Shown: piece after piece, positions 46,454-56,935 of the stretch
Layout: every line of letters begins with the position of its first letter
Numbering within the stretch: position 1 is the first letter of the stretch
Source: Dasypus novemcinctus
Lineage: Eukaryota; Chordata; Mammalia; Cingulata; Dasypodidae
Direction of reading: 5' to 3'
Length of the DNA stretch: 64,000 nt
Assembly (NCBI RefSeq): GCF_030445035.2
Contig: NC_080677.1
Span: forward strand, 106,141,513-106,205,512
Made by a program: the position numbers and the translations under genes
The notes under the pieces: generated by a model
What the model saw: only the letters and a program-made list of their open reading frames with translations
Told to the model about the DNA's origin: nothing
The model's database searches: none

Positions 46454-47117
46454 TAGGGATATAAATGTCAATTGAAAGAAAGCTAGAAAATAATCTAGGA
46501 CTGAACAACACAGTGAACCCAGAAGTAGATAGATGAGAATTGTGGTTGATGGCACAGGAGAAGCATGGGAAAAACGTAATTGGTGTGACTTATGGACTTG
46601 GGTTAACAGCAATACTGTAATATCCTTGCATCTATGTCAAAGATGTACTGTGTTGATAATGGGGGCGTGTGGAAAACTGCCAAATGTACACTATGGATCA
46701 TGGCTGGTGGTAATAGTATGATGATATTACCTCATAATCTGTAACGAATGTTCCACCATGGTGTGGGTGTGTTGGCAAATGGGCATTGTATGGGAATTCC
46801 ACACAAATGCATGACTGTTTTAGAAGTTCACAACTTCTGTAATAAAAACATATTTTTAAAAATAGGGTGGATTGGGGGGAAAATACACCAAATGTAAGAT
46901 ATGGACTAATTTGTAGTAATATTTTGAAGATATTCTTTCATAATTTATATCAAATGTTTCATAACAATGCAAAGTATTGGTGGAGGGATGATGTATGAGA
47001 CACCTGTATGATGTTATGCATGTTTGTTTTGCAAGCTCACAATTTTTACTGTACACTGATTGTTTATATATGAATGATATACTTAAATAAATTTTTTTTA
47101 AAATGGAAAAAAAACCC
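46454..47117 (+). mobile_element. L1 3'-UTR copy
   Basis: It closely follows 8160-8890 of the large L1 (ATAAATGTCAATTGAAAG, AACACAGTGAACCCAGA, GATGTACTGTGTT, the internal AATAAAA/TTTTTAAAAA boundary near 46850, and the final AATAAA). The duplication CAGAACC lies at 46447-46453 and 47118-47124. The host sequence AAGAAACAGAACC ... AGAACCAACAGGGTATA is itself an old interspersed repeat. Confidence 0.85.
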
Positions 47118-47124
47118 CAGAACC

Positions 47125-47505
47125 AACAGGGTATAAATAGAAGACATCTATTGTAAAGAACAGACTCATGGGACTGAGAGCTGGCAAATCTGGCAGAGGT
47201 GATGTTGAAGTCCTGAGGCCAAATTCCTCAGGGGAAAGCTGGCAGGCTGGAAATCCAGTCAAGACTCCATGTTGAAGTCTTGAGGCAGAAATTCTGACTT
47301 CTGGAACCTTCCGTTTTTGTTGTTAAGACCTCTGATTGGATAAGACCCACCCATATTAGAGGGTAATCTCCTTTTTTTAAGGTCAAGTGGTTGTAGAGGA
47401 TAATCTCATCTACAATATATCTCCACCATAACATGGCCAGGATTTGACCTAACAACTAACCTAGCCAAGTTAACACATAAAATTAACTATCACAACAGCC
47501 CATCT
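47125..47505. repeat. Ancient interspersed repeat hosting the L1
   Basis: CCAACAGGGTATAAATAG, GACCCACCCATATTAGAGGG and CATAAAATTAACTATCACA are phrases of a common old mammalian repeat. I could not assign the family. Confidence 0.5.
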
Positions 47506-48134
47506 ATGTGGCTAAAGCAGTTGATCCTTGCCTTGCAAGGTGCAATCATGATACCCTGCAGACTGAGTTTGATGTCCTGTCCCTCCCTTGTACTCTTCGG
47601 TTAGGGCACTTATCACACTGAATTATAATCATCAATCTTTGTATCTGTATCATCTATGAAACATCAATCTACGTTTCTTGATTGGATGAATTAGCATTGA
47701 TATAACCTAAATGTTCCAGTCTTCACCTACAGGTGGATTAAAATTTAGGTCCATAAACACTAGCATTCTTAGGCTGGAGTTCCTAGGTTAGTTACCTTTA
47801 ATCTGTCAAATCACTAGCACCAACCTGCCAGGCCTCTCCCCTTTCTCTTTCTGTAACTCTTTAAAAGACCCAGAAGCAGCATCAGGAGAGAAGGAAAGTT
47901 CTCACATTGATGGAGCTAGGGCCTGCAGCCCTCACCATCACCCTTTCACAGGTCTACTGCTGCTCTGCTTGCCCAAGCCAGGGGTGCACAAATCTACTCT
48001 GCCCACTGTCCAGCCACTGCTCCGTCTGGGCAAGAGCCTCTGCTATACTCTTAAGCCACATTTTGTGGTAGTCAATTTGTCCTGTGTGGATCTTACTTTC
48101 CTCTTGTTAATGGAAGAGCATGACCAAAAATATT
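47506..48134. other. Intergenic DNA, nothing recognised
   Basis: No gene or certain repeat. Confidence 0.4.
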
Positions 48135-48137
48135 CAT

Positions 48138-48585
48138 TTCCTAGGGTTGCTTAACAAAGCCCCATCACTTGGGGGTGCTTACAACAACACAAATTTATTC
48201 TCTAACAATTCTAGGGGTTAGAGGTCTGAAATTAAGGTCAGTAGGGTTGTCCCTTTTAGGGACTCTGAGGGACAATCTATTCCATGCCTTTCTCTTGGCT
48301 TTTGGTGGTGCTAGCAATATTTGGCATTCCTTGTCTTGTAGATGAATCACCCCAATCTTCATCTCTGTCATCACTGTTGTTCTCTTCTTTGTGTCTTCGC
48401 ATGGCCTTCTTACAAGGACACAGAGTCTTTGGCTTTAGGACCCACCCTAATTCAGTATGACCTCATCTTAACTTCATTTCATCTACAAAGAACCTATTTC
48501 CAAAGGTCACTTTCACAGATACTAGAGGGTTAGGAACTGAACATATATTTGAGGGGGACACAATTCAGCCCACATTACCAGGCTC
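48138..48585 (-). mobile_element. MaLR-type LTR, antisense
   Basis: TTTCCTAGGGTTGCTTAACA, AACACAAATTTATTCTC, GGACCCACCCTAATTCAGTA and GGACACAATTCAGCCCACAT fit. It is related to 39541-39950. Confidence 0.72.
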
Positions 48586-50400
48586 CAACATCCCTTCCAA
48601 ATCAAACTTTCTATGATTCCAAGTCACCCTTCCTCAATATCAAACCTACAAGGCGCTTGAACAGCCAGGTTTTTGGTCCATGCTTTTCTTCTGTGTAGGA
48701 TGCACTTCCCCACAAGCCACTTGATGAAGGTCATATCATCATTCACTGCCTTTCTTGATCACTGTGGATCATTCCCTGCTTTTCTGCCTTCATATGACCG
48801 ATTGATTCTCCCATTTTTCAGTGTTCAGAGTCTTCCTGGCATTGCAGTTTGGATGAACTTGCTGTGTGAATTCCAACACGCTGGAAGCCACTTCAGGCAA
48901 GAAAATGTAACTCATATTGGAGAAGCAAGAGGGGTAAAGGAGAGACATGCGAAGAGAGAGGTGTGGCGGCAGCACCACTCATACAAGGTTAGTGAATCTT
49001 TCCTGGTTGTTGGCTCAGGTTCTGAATCCCTAGGCCTCTTGGCCAAGTCTGCCATCCCACCTTGGGAAAGATCACAGGAGTCTGGCTTGTAAAACATCCA
49101 TACACGGCCTGAGCCACCCTGAGGGCTGAATGACCAGGAGCTACTGATGTGATTTTGACCCCAAGTATCTTCAAAGTATGATTCACTGTTAGTCAAAAAT
49201 GGTGTTTCCTTTCATTCTCACTGAGTTCCGTCCATACCCACATACTGACCAAGGTGCTAGAAGGGACCCCAGGATGCTTCCCTGCTAAGATTAGGTAGGA
49301 AGAGAAAGAAAGAGTGCCACTCTTGACTCATCCCTCATGTAAGGCAAGGATGTCCTGGTTAGTTCCCTCTCCAAAATTTGGATGGTCTGAAGAACCAAGG
49401 GCCAATGCAAAGAAAGGAATCTGCCTTTTGCTTTATGACTAGGCTGAAGCAGCAGAGAGAAGCAAACTTTCATTCTCCCGGAACTCTGCCACAACCATAG
49501 AAGGATGTGAAGGCAGAAGAAAGGATCTTGACCCCCTTGAGAGGTCAGGCAATGGAGGTGCCTATTCTCCTACACACACACACACCCCACCTCTCAAGTA
49601 CAGGAGCCCTCCTTCCAACCTCATCTCAGCAGGCTGAGGCCCCATGCTGGGAAGATGTTCCAGCAGAGTAAACATGACAGCAGGGCAGGGTGCCCCCAGA
49701 AGGCGTGTGAAATAACTTGGACTGAGGCCTCATTTTCAGAGAGCTGAAAAATACCCCAACTCTAAATATTAGCACCTCAAAAACTTTGACTGTGGACAAC
49801 ACAGCCTCAGATAATATAAAATTGATGTATAGTCTATATTTTTTAAAAAGCATATTAACATAAAGTGGTATCAGTCTTCTGTTCATTCCCTCTGACATGA
49901 GCCATGCAGACATGCCTTTTGGTCCCTCAGCAGTAGACCATGTGGATGGACAAATTTATACTGAACCAGAGCTGGGCTCCATGTTCAAGTCAAAGGACAG
50001 GCTTTTCCTCCTTATGGTCATCAGCCTCTATGCAGTGTTCACCTTTCTGGGCTCCTGAACCGTGGGATTGCCAGAACCTCTGATACTAAAGCTAGCCAAG
50101 AGATGTGGATTCTAGGAAAAACCAGCTTTCACTATCCTAACACAGACAATACCGACTTATAAAAAGAGTGCATTTCAAAATTTTCAGTGTGAAAGAGCTT
50201 TGCTAGGAAAGGACGCTTCAGAGAAATTACAAGGAAGTCAGCTGCCAAAGAGAAGACTACGTGGACAAGGACCTTTTCTTCCCCAGCCCATGCCAGAAAC
50301 ACAGCCCCATCCATTTTTCAGTGAACAACACTTTCTCAGTATTCCACGTTGCCCTCTGCTGTGAGACAGCACACGAGCAGCAAAGGGTCTGTGCCATTTG
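48586..50400. other. Intergenic DNA, nothing recognised
   Basis: About 1.8 kb without SINE or L1. Open frames such as 48673-49092 show no recognisable domain. Nothing firm can be assigned. Confidence 0.45.
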
Positions 50401-50404
50401 GTTT

Positions 50405-50545
50405 AGATAATCATGAGTCTGAATCCTGGTTCTGCCACTACTGGCTCCTAGCTTTGGCCAATTCATCTTGCCAGGCCTCACTTTCCTCATCTGCAAAATA
50501 AACATATTACCTACTTCGCAAGGCTGTTGTGAAAATAATGTAGCG
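50405..50545 (+). repeat. MIR SINE
   Basis: GAATCCTGGTTCTGCCACTA, CTCACTTTCCTCATCTGCAA and AAGGCTGTTGTGAAAATAAT. Confidence 0.85.
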
Positions 50546-50691
50546 AGTGAAGAAGTATTTCAAATCTATTAAAATTAGCAAAATTAAAGAAAAATTATAA
50601 ATCCCAATGTGGCAAAACTATGTTAGAAATGTCTTCTCATGCTTAATATCCAATGGCTTTGGAGGGTGTGATGGTTAGGCTAATATGTCAA

Positions 50692-50694
<3 letters not shown>

Positions 50695-50737
<43 letters not shown>

Positions 50738-51408
50738 ACATGAGGTTTTACTATCTTATAAAGCTCCATGTTACATTTTATAACTTTCTGTCGAGTAATA
50801 TACATGAACTTAGACTTTCCTTTTTTTTAATCTGTCTTTGCAAACTTTTTTTTGTCTTTATTTTTTTAATATTACATTAAAAAAATATGGGGTCCCCATA
50901 TACCCCCATCCCCCTCACCCCACTCCTCCCCCCATAACAACAATCTCTTCCATCGTCATGAGACATTCATTGCATTTGGTGAATACATCTCTGAGCACCG
51001 CTGCACCTCATGGTCAATGGTCCACATCATAGCCCACACTCTCCCACAGTCCACCCAGTGGGCCATGGGAGGACATACAATGTCTGTTAACTGTCCCTGA
51101 AGCACCACCCAGGACAACTCCAAGTCCCAAAAACGCACCCACATCTCATCTCTTCCTACCCCCAGCAGCCACCATGGCCACTTTCTCCACACCAATGCCA
51201 CATTTTCTTCGATTACTAATCACAATAGTTCATGAATAGAATATCAGTAAGTCCACTCTAATCCATACTCTATTCCTCCATCCTGTGGACCTTAGAATGC
51301 TTGTGTCCACTCCACATCTATATCAACAGGGGGCTTAGATTCCACATGGATGCAATTCTCCTGCTTCAGTTGCAGGCAGTCTTGGCTCCCTGGTGTGGTT
51401 GTTGACCT
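50695..51408 (-). mobile_element. L1 3'-end insertion in a solo LTR, with (TG)n
   Basis: The 14-bp duplication TAATATGTCAACTT (50681-50694, 51409-51422) is perfect and belongs to the LTR sequence. The left edge carries a (TG)n run at 50697-50734. Most of the rest matches the 3' UTR at 44440-45030 on the opposite strand. Confidence 0.88.
50697..50734. repeat. (TG)n microsatellite
   Basis: About 19 TG units, at the tail side of an L1 insertion. Confidence 0.95.
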
Positions 51409-51828
51409 TAATATGTCAACTTGACCAGGTAATGGTGCCCAGTTGTTTGGTCATGCAAGCACTGGGCTAACTGTAATACAAGACATTTCATGGACTTTGA
51501 TCATTAGTGAGTTGATTGCCATATATTGCTGATTACATCTACAATCAACTGAGAAGACTGCCATCAGCAATGACAGAAATCTCATCTCATCAGCTGAAGG
51601 CCTTAAAAGAAGTGATTTCAGAAGAGATTCCTATTTCTACTCTACTTCAGTTAGCCAGAGTCTCCTGGGAAACTCATCCAGGACCTTCATCAGAATCCCT
51701 GGATTGCAGCCTACCTATGGAATTTCAACTTGGGCATCCCCACGGTCGCATGAGACTTTATAAAATCTCATATTATTTACACATATCTCCTGTGGGTTAT
51801 ATTTCCCTACAGAACCCTGACTAATACA

Positions 51829-52470
51829 GTGGGAATGCTGGTGTGGCCACTGTGGAAAAGAATTTGGTGGTTCCTTGAAAAGTAATCATAAAACCACTGC
51901 ATTACCTGGCAATCCCACTTCTATGTATGTGCCCCAGGGAGTTGAAAGCAGGGAGTGAAACAGATGTTTGCACACCAAAAGTCATGCAGCATTGTTCACA
52001 GTGGCCAGTGGGTGGAAGCAACCCAGGTGTCCTTCACCGCAAGAGTGATGAATAGAAGGTGATGTATCCGTATGGTGGAATATTGTTCAGCCAGAGAGGA
52101 ATGAAGTTCTGATTCACATATTGCCACAGAGATGAGCATTGAGGACATCAGGTTGAGGGCAGTGGGCTAGACACAAAAGGACAAATATTGTTTAATTCCA
52201 CCTACATGAAATACCCAGAATACGCATTTGCAGGATATGCAGATTCATAGCTACAGAAAGCAGTTAACAGGGCCAGGGGCACGGGGATTGGAGAGCCAAG
52301 CATAATGGGTACAGGATTTCTGTTTGGAGTGATGGAAAAGTTTTAGTAATGGATGGTGGTAATGTAATGTAGCATAACACTTTGAATGTGACTAATGCCA
52401 CTAAATTGTGTGGTTGAGATGGGAAATTTTAGGTTGTATTTATGTTACAATTTAAAAAACTAAAGAGACA
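51829..52470 (+). mobile_element. Old L1 3' end
   Basis: TGGGAATGCTGGTGTGGCCA, GAGTTGAAAGCAGGGAGTGA, TGGTGGAATATTGTTCAGCC and AAATTGTGTGG are L1M-type ORF2 end and 3' UTR. The left part lies before the LTR at about 50560-50662. Confidence 0.8.
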
Positions 52471-52746
52471 ATGACAATTAAATGCAATACATGATCCTGG
52501 ACAGGATCCAATAATGGAGGAGAAAATGCCCAAAAGGACATTAGGATAATTGAAAAATAGAATATAAACTATGTTTTACAGCAATGAACTTGATAACTGT
52601 ACTTAATGTGGTTACATAAATAAGTGAATATCCTTTTTCTTAGGAAATATACATGGAAGTACTAAGTGTTAAAGGAACAGGATGTGTGCAGTCTACTCTT
52701 ACATGTTTAGGGGAGGGAGGGAGGAGGCAAAATATTAAAAGTTGGA

Positions 52747-53063
52747 GGGAAGTGGATGTGGCTCAAGCAGTTGGGCACTGGCCTACCACATGGGAGGCCT
52801 GGGGTTCAGTTCCCAGTGCCTCCTAAAGAAGACAAGCAAGACAGAGAGCTGGTACAGTGAACTGATGCAACAAGGAAACACAATGAGAGACACAATAAGC
52901 AGGGAGTGGAGGTGGCTCAAGCCAATGGGCAACTCCTTCCCACATGCGAGGTCCCAGGTTGGGTTTCCAGTGCGTCCTAAAAAAAGTGAAGATGAGCACA
53001 CAACGAATGGACACACAGAACAGACAGCAAGCACAAGCGGGGGGAGAAATAAATCTTTTTAAA
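52747..53063 (+). mobile_element. Dimeric tRNA-derived SINE
   Basis: Two tRNA-like units: 52747-52825 (GTGGATGTGGCTCAAGCAGT, GGGTTCAGTTCCC) and about 52903-52980 (GGAGGTGGCTCAAGCCAATG, GGTTGGGTTTCC). The target duplication AAAAGTTGGA lies at 52737-52746 and 53064-53073. Confidence 0.92.
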
Positions 53064-53073
53064 AAAAGTTGGA

Positions 53074-53157
53074 GGGGGCAGATGTGGCTCAAGCTGCTTC
53101 CCACAGGGGAGGTCCTGGGTTCGATCCCTGACCCTGGCTCCTCAAAAAAAAAAAAGG
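53074..53157 (+). mobile_element. Short tRNA-monomer SINE
   Basis: GGGGGCAGATGTGGCTCAAG, then GGGTTCGATCCCTGACC, then A12. It sits directly behind the dimeric SINE. Confidence 0.85.
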
Positions 53158-53394
53158 TGGTAAATCTGGGCATCTGAGTAGGAGATATATTGGGCTTTCT
53201 ATTATTTTTGTATTATTATTGTTGTAACTTTCCTGTAATTTAAAATAATCTCAAAATTAATTTTTTTTTAAAAATAGGGAAAATGCTAGCAATCTGTTTC
53301 ATAGCAGGCATTTGATAAGATAGTCACTATTTTTCTGTTTACAGCAACATTTGTGGTTAAGAAATGCTGTGTATCACTTAACTATCCTTAAAAA

Positions 53395-53535
53395 ATAAAA
53401 ATTAAAAAAAACTAAGTTAAAATAAAGAAACGCTGAGCTTAAGTCCAGAACACCTCAGTTTGACTTCCAATTCTGCCACTTAATGTTTTTGGGATAAAAG
53501 GGTAAGGTATTTTAGCACTTACTTGGTTTCAGGTA
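53395..53535 (+). repeat. MIR-like SINE fragment
   Basis: TTTGACTTCCAATTCTGCCACTT-type core. The rest is weak. Confidence 0.55.
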
Positions 53536-53547
53536 GCGGGCTATCTT

Positions 53548-53640
53548 TTTTTTTTTTTAAGATACATTGATCACACAAAATGTTACATTAAAAAATGAGG
53601 TTCCCATATACTCCCCACCCCACCTGAACCCCAATGCTAG
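53548..53640 (-). mobile_element. L1 3'-end fragment, antisense
   Basis: A T11 tract, then ATGTTACATTAAAAAATGAG and TTCCCATATACTCCCC, as in the L1 3' ends at 37760 and 50870. Confidence 0.7.
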
Positions 53641-53679
53641 CTCTTTCTGTATTTTTTCTGTAATCTAAAGCTATAGCCC

Positions 53680-53800
53680 TGAAATAGGTATTATCCCCAG
53701 TATGAGAAAATTAAGTTCAGAGAGATTACATAATATAGCAAGGTCACACTGTGGGCAGGAGGTTCAACTGGGTTTTCATCTCAGAAGTGTCTGAATCTAG
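53680..53800 (-). repeat. MIR SINE, antisense
   Basis: AAATTAAGTTCAGAGAGATT and GCAAGGTCACACTGTG fit antisense MIR. Confidence 0.75.
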
Positions 53801-54270
53801 TTCCTATCTCCAAACAACATCAATCTCGGGCAAGCAGGCTGCCTGGGGAAAGCAGGAGAGCAGAGTGGAGGGGAAGAGTAAAGGTGCTTGAATACTTAGT
53901 CAAGTGGCCCACTCAATAGGGTTCTATTTCCAGTTCTTTACCACAGGTTAAAGTTTGAACACATTGTAGCAATAGCTGGTACCAGGCTCTCCTTTTATTC
54001 TGTTAGAATGATGTGAGTTCTAATATTAGCACACAGAAACCATAGGACAAAGAAGCTTTAAGGCTCTTAGGAACAAGGAGTGGCCTGTTCAACTCTTTAG
54101 TGTAGCAACTTTGCTTGGCTGCAATTGATAGCTGGAGACCAGTCCATTTCAGCCTGGAGATCGGATTTTCCATCACTAGAAATCACCTATGGAGACAAGA
54201 ACTGAAAGATGCCCTGATCCTCCTGGATCCTGAGGAAGCAGGAGCACATCCAGATTAAGTGAGCTTTGGG
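53801..54270. other. Intergenic DNA, nothing recognised
   Basis: No gene or clear repeat seen. Confidence 0.4.
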
Positions 54271-54274
54271 CTTG

Positions 54275-54400
54275 GTGGGTCAGACCTGGTTCTGACATCT
54301 ACTAGTTACATGATCTTGGGCAGATTTACTTTCTGTGTTCCCTCATCTGCAAAATGGGGGATAAGAGCACCTGTTAGAAGTAAGCAATCTAAAGGGTATA
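54275..54400 (+). repeat. MIR SINE
   Basis: GACCTGGTTCTGACATCTAC, GATCTTGGGCAGATTTAC and CTCATCTGCAAAATGGGGGA. Confidence 0.85.
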
Positions 54401-55190
54401 AGGGCTCACCATGGTGCCGGCATCCTTGACAAGCATTAAACAGCCTGTGGAAGCAGCTTAACAAGGCCTGAGAGCCTTAGTGTGCTGGGTAGCAGCTAGG
54501 GACTTACATCAGGGGAATGATATATGGACATGTTTATTCCCCAGACTGGAGGGACCTAATGGGGGGACCCCTTCAACTGAGTGGTCAGATCGTCTTCCTG
54601 CCACTTTCTCCATCTCTTCAAGTTGATCCTCCTTTGATGTGGGTGTTAAGAATTATATGAATAAGGTTCTGTCTCATTACCTTATTGACACACCTTATTT
54701 ACTGTCTGACAGTCTGGATCTAAAGCCTAAGAAAAAATTCTGTTTCTCTGCTTCTGATCTCAATTCTACTTTCATTCTCTTTCCCTTTTCCTTTCTTAAG
54801 ATTCTCTCTTACAGGCAAACCAGTCAAATGATTGGAAAAACATTTTGGGGAAGGGGTGCAGAGACAAGGAACTTTAAATTTATGCATGTCTGCGTTAATG
54901 ATGCTGGTTTCTGGGGTCCAACTGTCTTTAAGGGTTGGAATGAACCACGTCTTCTAGTTTCAACTGGTAGCATTCACAGCCTTAATTACATTCGAATACT
55001 TAAAATTATTAATCAGAAGCTGACTTGCTTTTTTTTTTTTTTTGCCTGTCTGGTGTCTTTTGAAAAGTCACAAGTGAAATTTTCAGTACTAAAAAAAGCA
55101 ACTGTGACTATGGATCTTTCTATTCTGGCCATACCACCCAGAAATAGCATAATCATGAAACATCTTATATTTAGGTAGATCAAGGTAAAG
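54401..55190. other. Intergenic DNA, nothing recognised
   Basis: A 179-codon open frame at 54639-55178 has low-complexity, F/S-rich sequence and no recognised domain. It is probably chance. Confidence 0.45.
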
Positions 55191-55201
55191 AAATTAAGGG
55201 A

Positions 55202-55975
55202 GGAAAGAGGATTTGGCCCAATGGATAGGGCATCCGCCTACCACAGGGGAGGTCCGCGGTTCAAACCCCAGGCCTCCTTGACCCGTGTGGAGCTGGCCCA
55301 TGCGCAGTGTTAATGCGCGCAAGGAGTGCTGTGCTGCGTAGGAGAGCCCCATGTGCCAGGAGTGTGCCCCATAAAGAGAGCCACTCAGCATGAAAGAAAC
55401 TGCAGCCTGCCCAAGAATGGCGCTGCACACATGGAGAGCTGAGAAAAGATGACAAAATAGGGAAACGGACTTGGCCCAGTAGTTAGGGCATCCGTCTACC
55501 ACATGGGAGGTCCGCGGTTCAAACCCCGGGCCTCCTTGACCCGTGTGGAGCTGGCCCATGCGCAATGCTGATGCGTGCAAGGAGTGCCCTGTCACACGGG
55601 GGTGACCCCACGTGGGGGAGCCCCACGTGCAAGGAGTGCACCCGTAAGGAGAGCCACCCAGCGCGAAAGAAAGTGCAACCTGCCCGGGAATGGCGCCACC
55701 CACACTTCCCCTGCTGCTGACGACAACAGAAGCAGACAAAGAAACAAGATGCAGCAAATAGACACAGAGAACAGACAACGGGGGGGGGGGGGGGGGGGGG
55801 GGTTAAATAAATAAATCTTTAAAAAAAAAGATGACACAATAAAAAGAAATGCAGATTCAGTGCCACTGATAAGAATAGAAGCAGTCACAAAAGAACACAC
55901 AGCAAATGGACAGAGCAGACAATTGGGAGGGGGGAGGAGAGAGAAATCAATCAATCAATCAATCTTTTAAAAAAA
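55202..55975 (+). mobile_element. DAS-type SINE (outer), split by a second SINE
   Basis: Outer copy: 55202-55459 and 55826-55975. Flanks AAATTAAGGGA at 55191-55201 and about 55976-55984. The tail has (ATCA)n at 55946-55965. The inner SINE lies at 55460-55825. Confidence 0.9.
55460..55825 (+). mobile_element. DAS-type SINE nested in another SINE
   Basis: The element starts GGGAAACGGACTTGGCCCAG. The duplicated outer-SINE sequence AAAAGATGACAAAATA / AAAAGATGACACAATA lies at 55444-55459 and 55826-55841. Many intact CpGs suggest youth. A G23 run lies at 55780-55802. Confidence 0.95.
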
Positions 55976-56078
55976 ATTAAGGGAAAGTCTATAATTATTA
56001 CTTAGTTATCTTGGTGTCCTCAGAAAGTTTTCCAGGATTCATGAACTCTGAGTTTAAGCAGAGTAACACATTCCTAAG

Positions 56079-56253
56079 GATCAGAGGTGGCTTAAGCAAT
56101 TGGGTACCTCCCTCCCACATGTGAGGTCCTGGGTTTGGTTCCCAGTGCATCCTAAAAAGAAGACAAGCAGACAGAGAGAGCACACAATAAGCAGAAACAG
56201 AAAGCAGACAGCAAGCACAAACAACAGGGGGAGAAATAATTTTTTTTAAAAAC
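56079..56253 (+). mobile_element. Single-unit SINE of the second-monomer type
   Basis: GAGGTGGCTTAAGCAATTGG, then GGGTTTGGTTCCCAGTGC, then the AGCAGACAGCAAGCAC tail shared with the dimeric elements. It resembles the 3' half of a dimer, either truncated or a separate monomer source. Confidence 0.82.
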
Positions 56254-56532
56254 ATGCATAAATAAATTACTTTTAGAGTTTGAAGCAGTAATTATAAAAG
56301 TTTCAAGTCCCCCCACTAAACCATGAGAAAGCTTTCTCCCGTGTTGCTGCCTACACAAAACATATACATACAAAGGCTAAGAAATTTGTGCTGTGAATTG
56401 AGGCAGCTGAAGCACTGAGGTATTCCTCCCTGGATTCCCGTTCGTGGATTCATATACTTCCACCCTCACGTTCACCATTTACATTTATACTGTATTTGTG
56501 TTTAGATATACATACCATTAAGAAAGACAGAG

Positions 56533-56935
56533 GGGAAGTAGATGTAGCTCAAGCAATTGGGCTCCCGTGTACCAGGGTTCGATACTCAGGGCCTCCTAGT
56601 GAAGGCAAGCTGGCCCACACGGAGTGCTGGCCCCGTGCAGAGTGCCAGCCCATGCAGAAGTGCTGGCCAAAGTGGAGAGCTAATGTGGAAAGATGATACA
56701 ACATAAAGAGATGCAGAGGAGAGACAGTAAGAAACATAGCAGAACAGGGAGCTGAGGTGGCACAAGAGAATGATCATACCTCTCTCCCACTCTGGAAGGT
56801 CCCAGGATTGGTTCCCAGAGCCACCTAATGAGAATACAAGCAGGAACAAAAGAACATACAGCGAATGGAGACAGAAAGCAAACAACGTAGGGAGGAGGGA
56901 GAAATAAATAAATCTTTAAAAAAAAAAAAAAAGAG
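56533..56935 (+). mobile_element. Dimeric tRNA-derived SINE
   Basis: First unit at 56533-56600 (AAGTAGATGTAGCTCAAGCA, GGGTTCGATACTC). Second unit at about 56750-56830 (GAGGTGGCACAAGAGAATGA, AGGATTGGTTCCC). AAATAAATAAATC tail with an A14 run. The target site is not clear. Confidence 0.88.

Larger units (their letters stand above)
50667..51828 (+). mobile_element. Solo LTR interrupted by an L1
   Basis: The LTR starts TGTGATGGTTAGGC and ends CCCTGACTAATACA (TG...CA). Imperfect 5-bp flanks are GAGGG (50662-50666) and GTGGG (51829-51833). It lies inside an older sense L1 fragment. An antisense L1 insertion (50695-51408) splits it. Confidence 0.78.

Noticed and set aside
54639-55178. 179-codon open frame as a gene
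   Set aside because: No recognised domain, AT-rich low-complexity content, and no promoter or splice context. It probably arose by chance.
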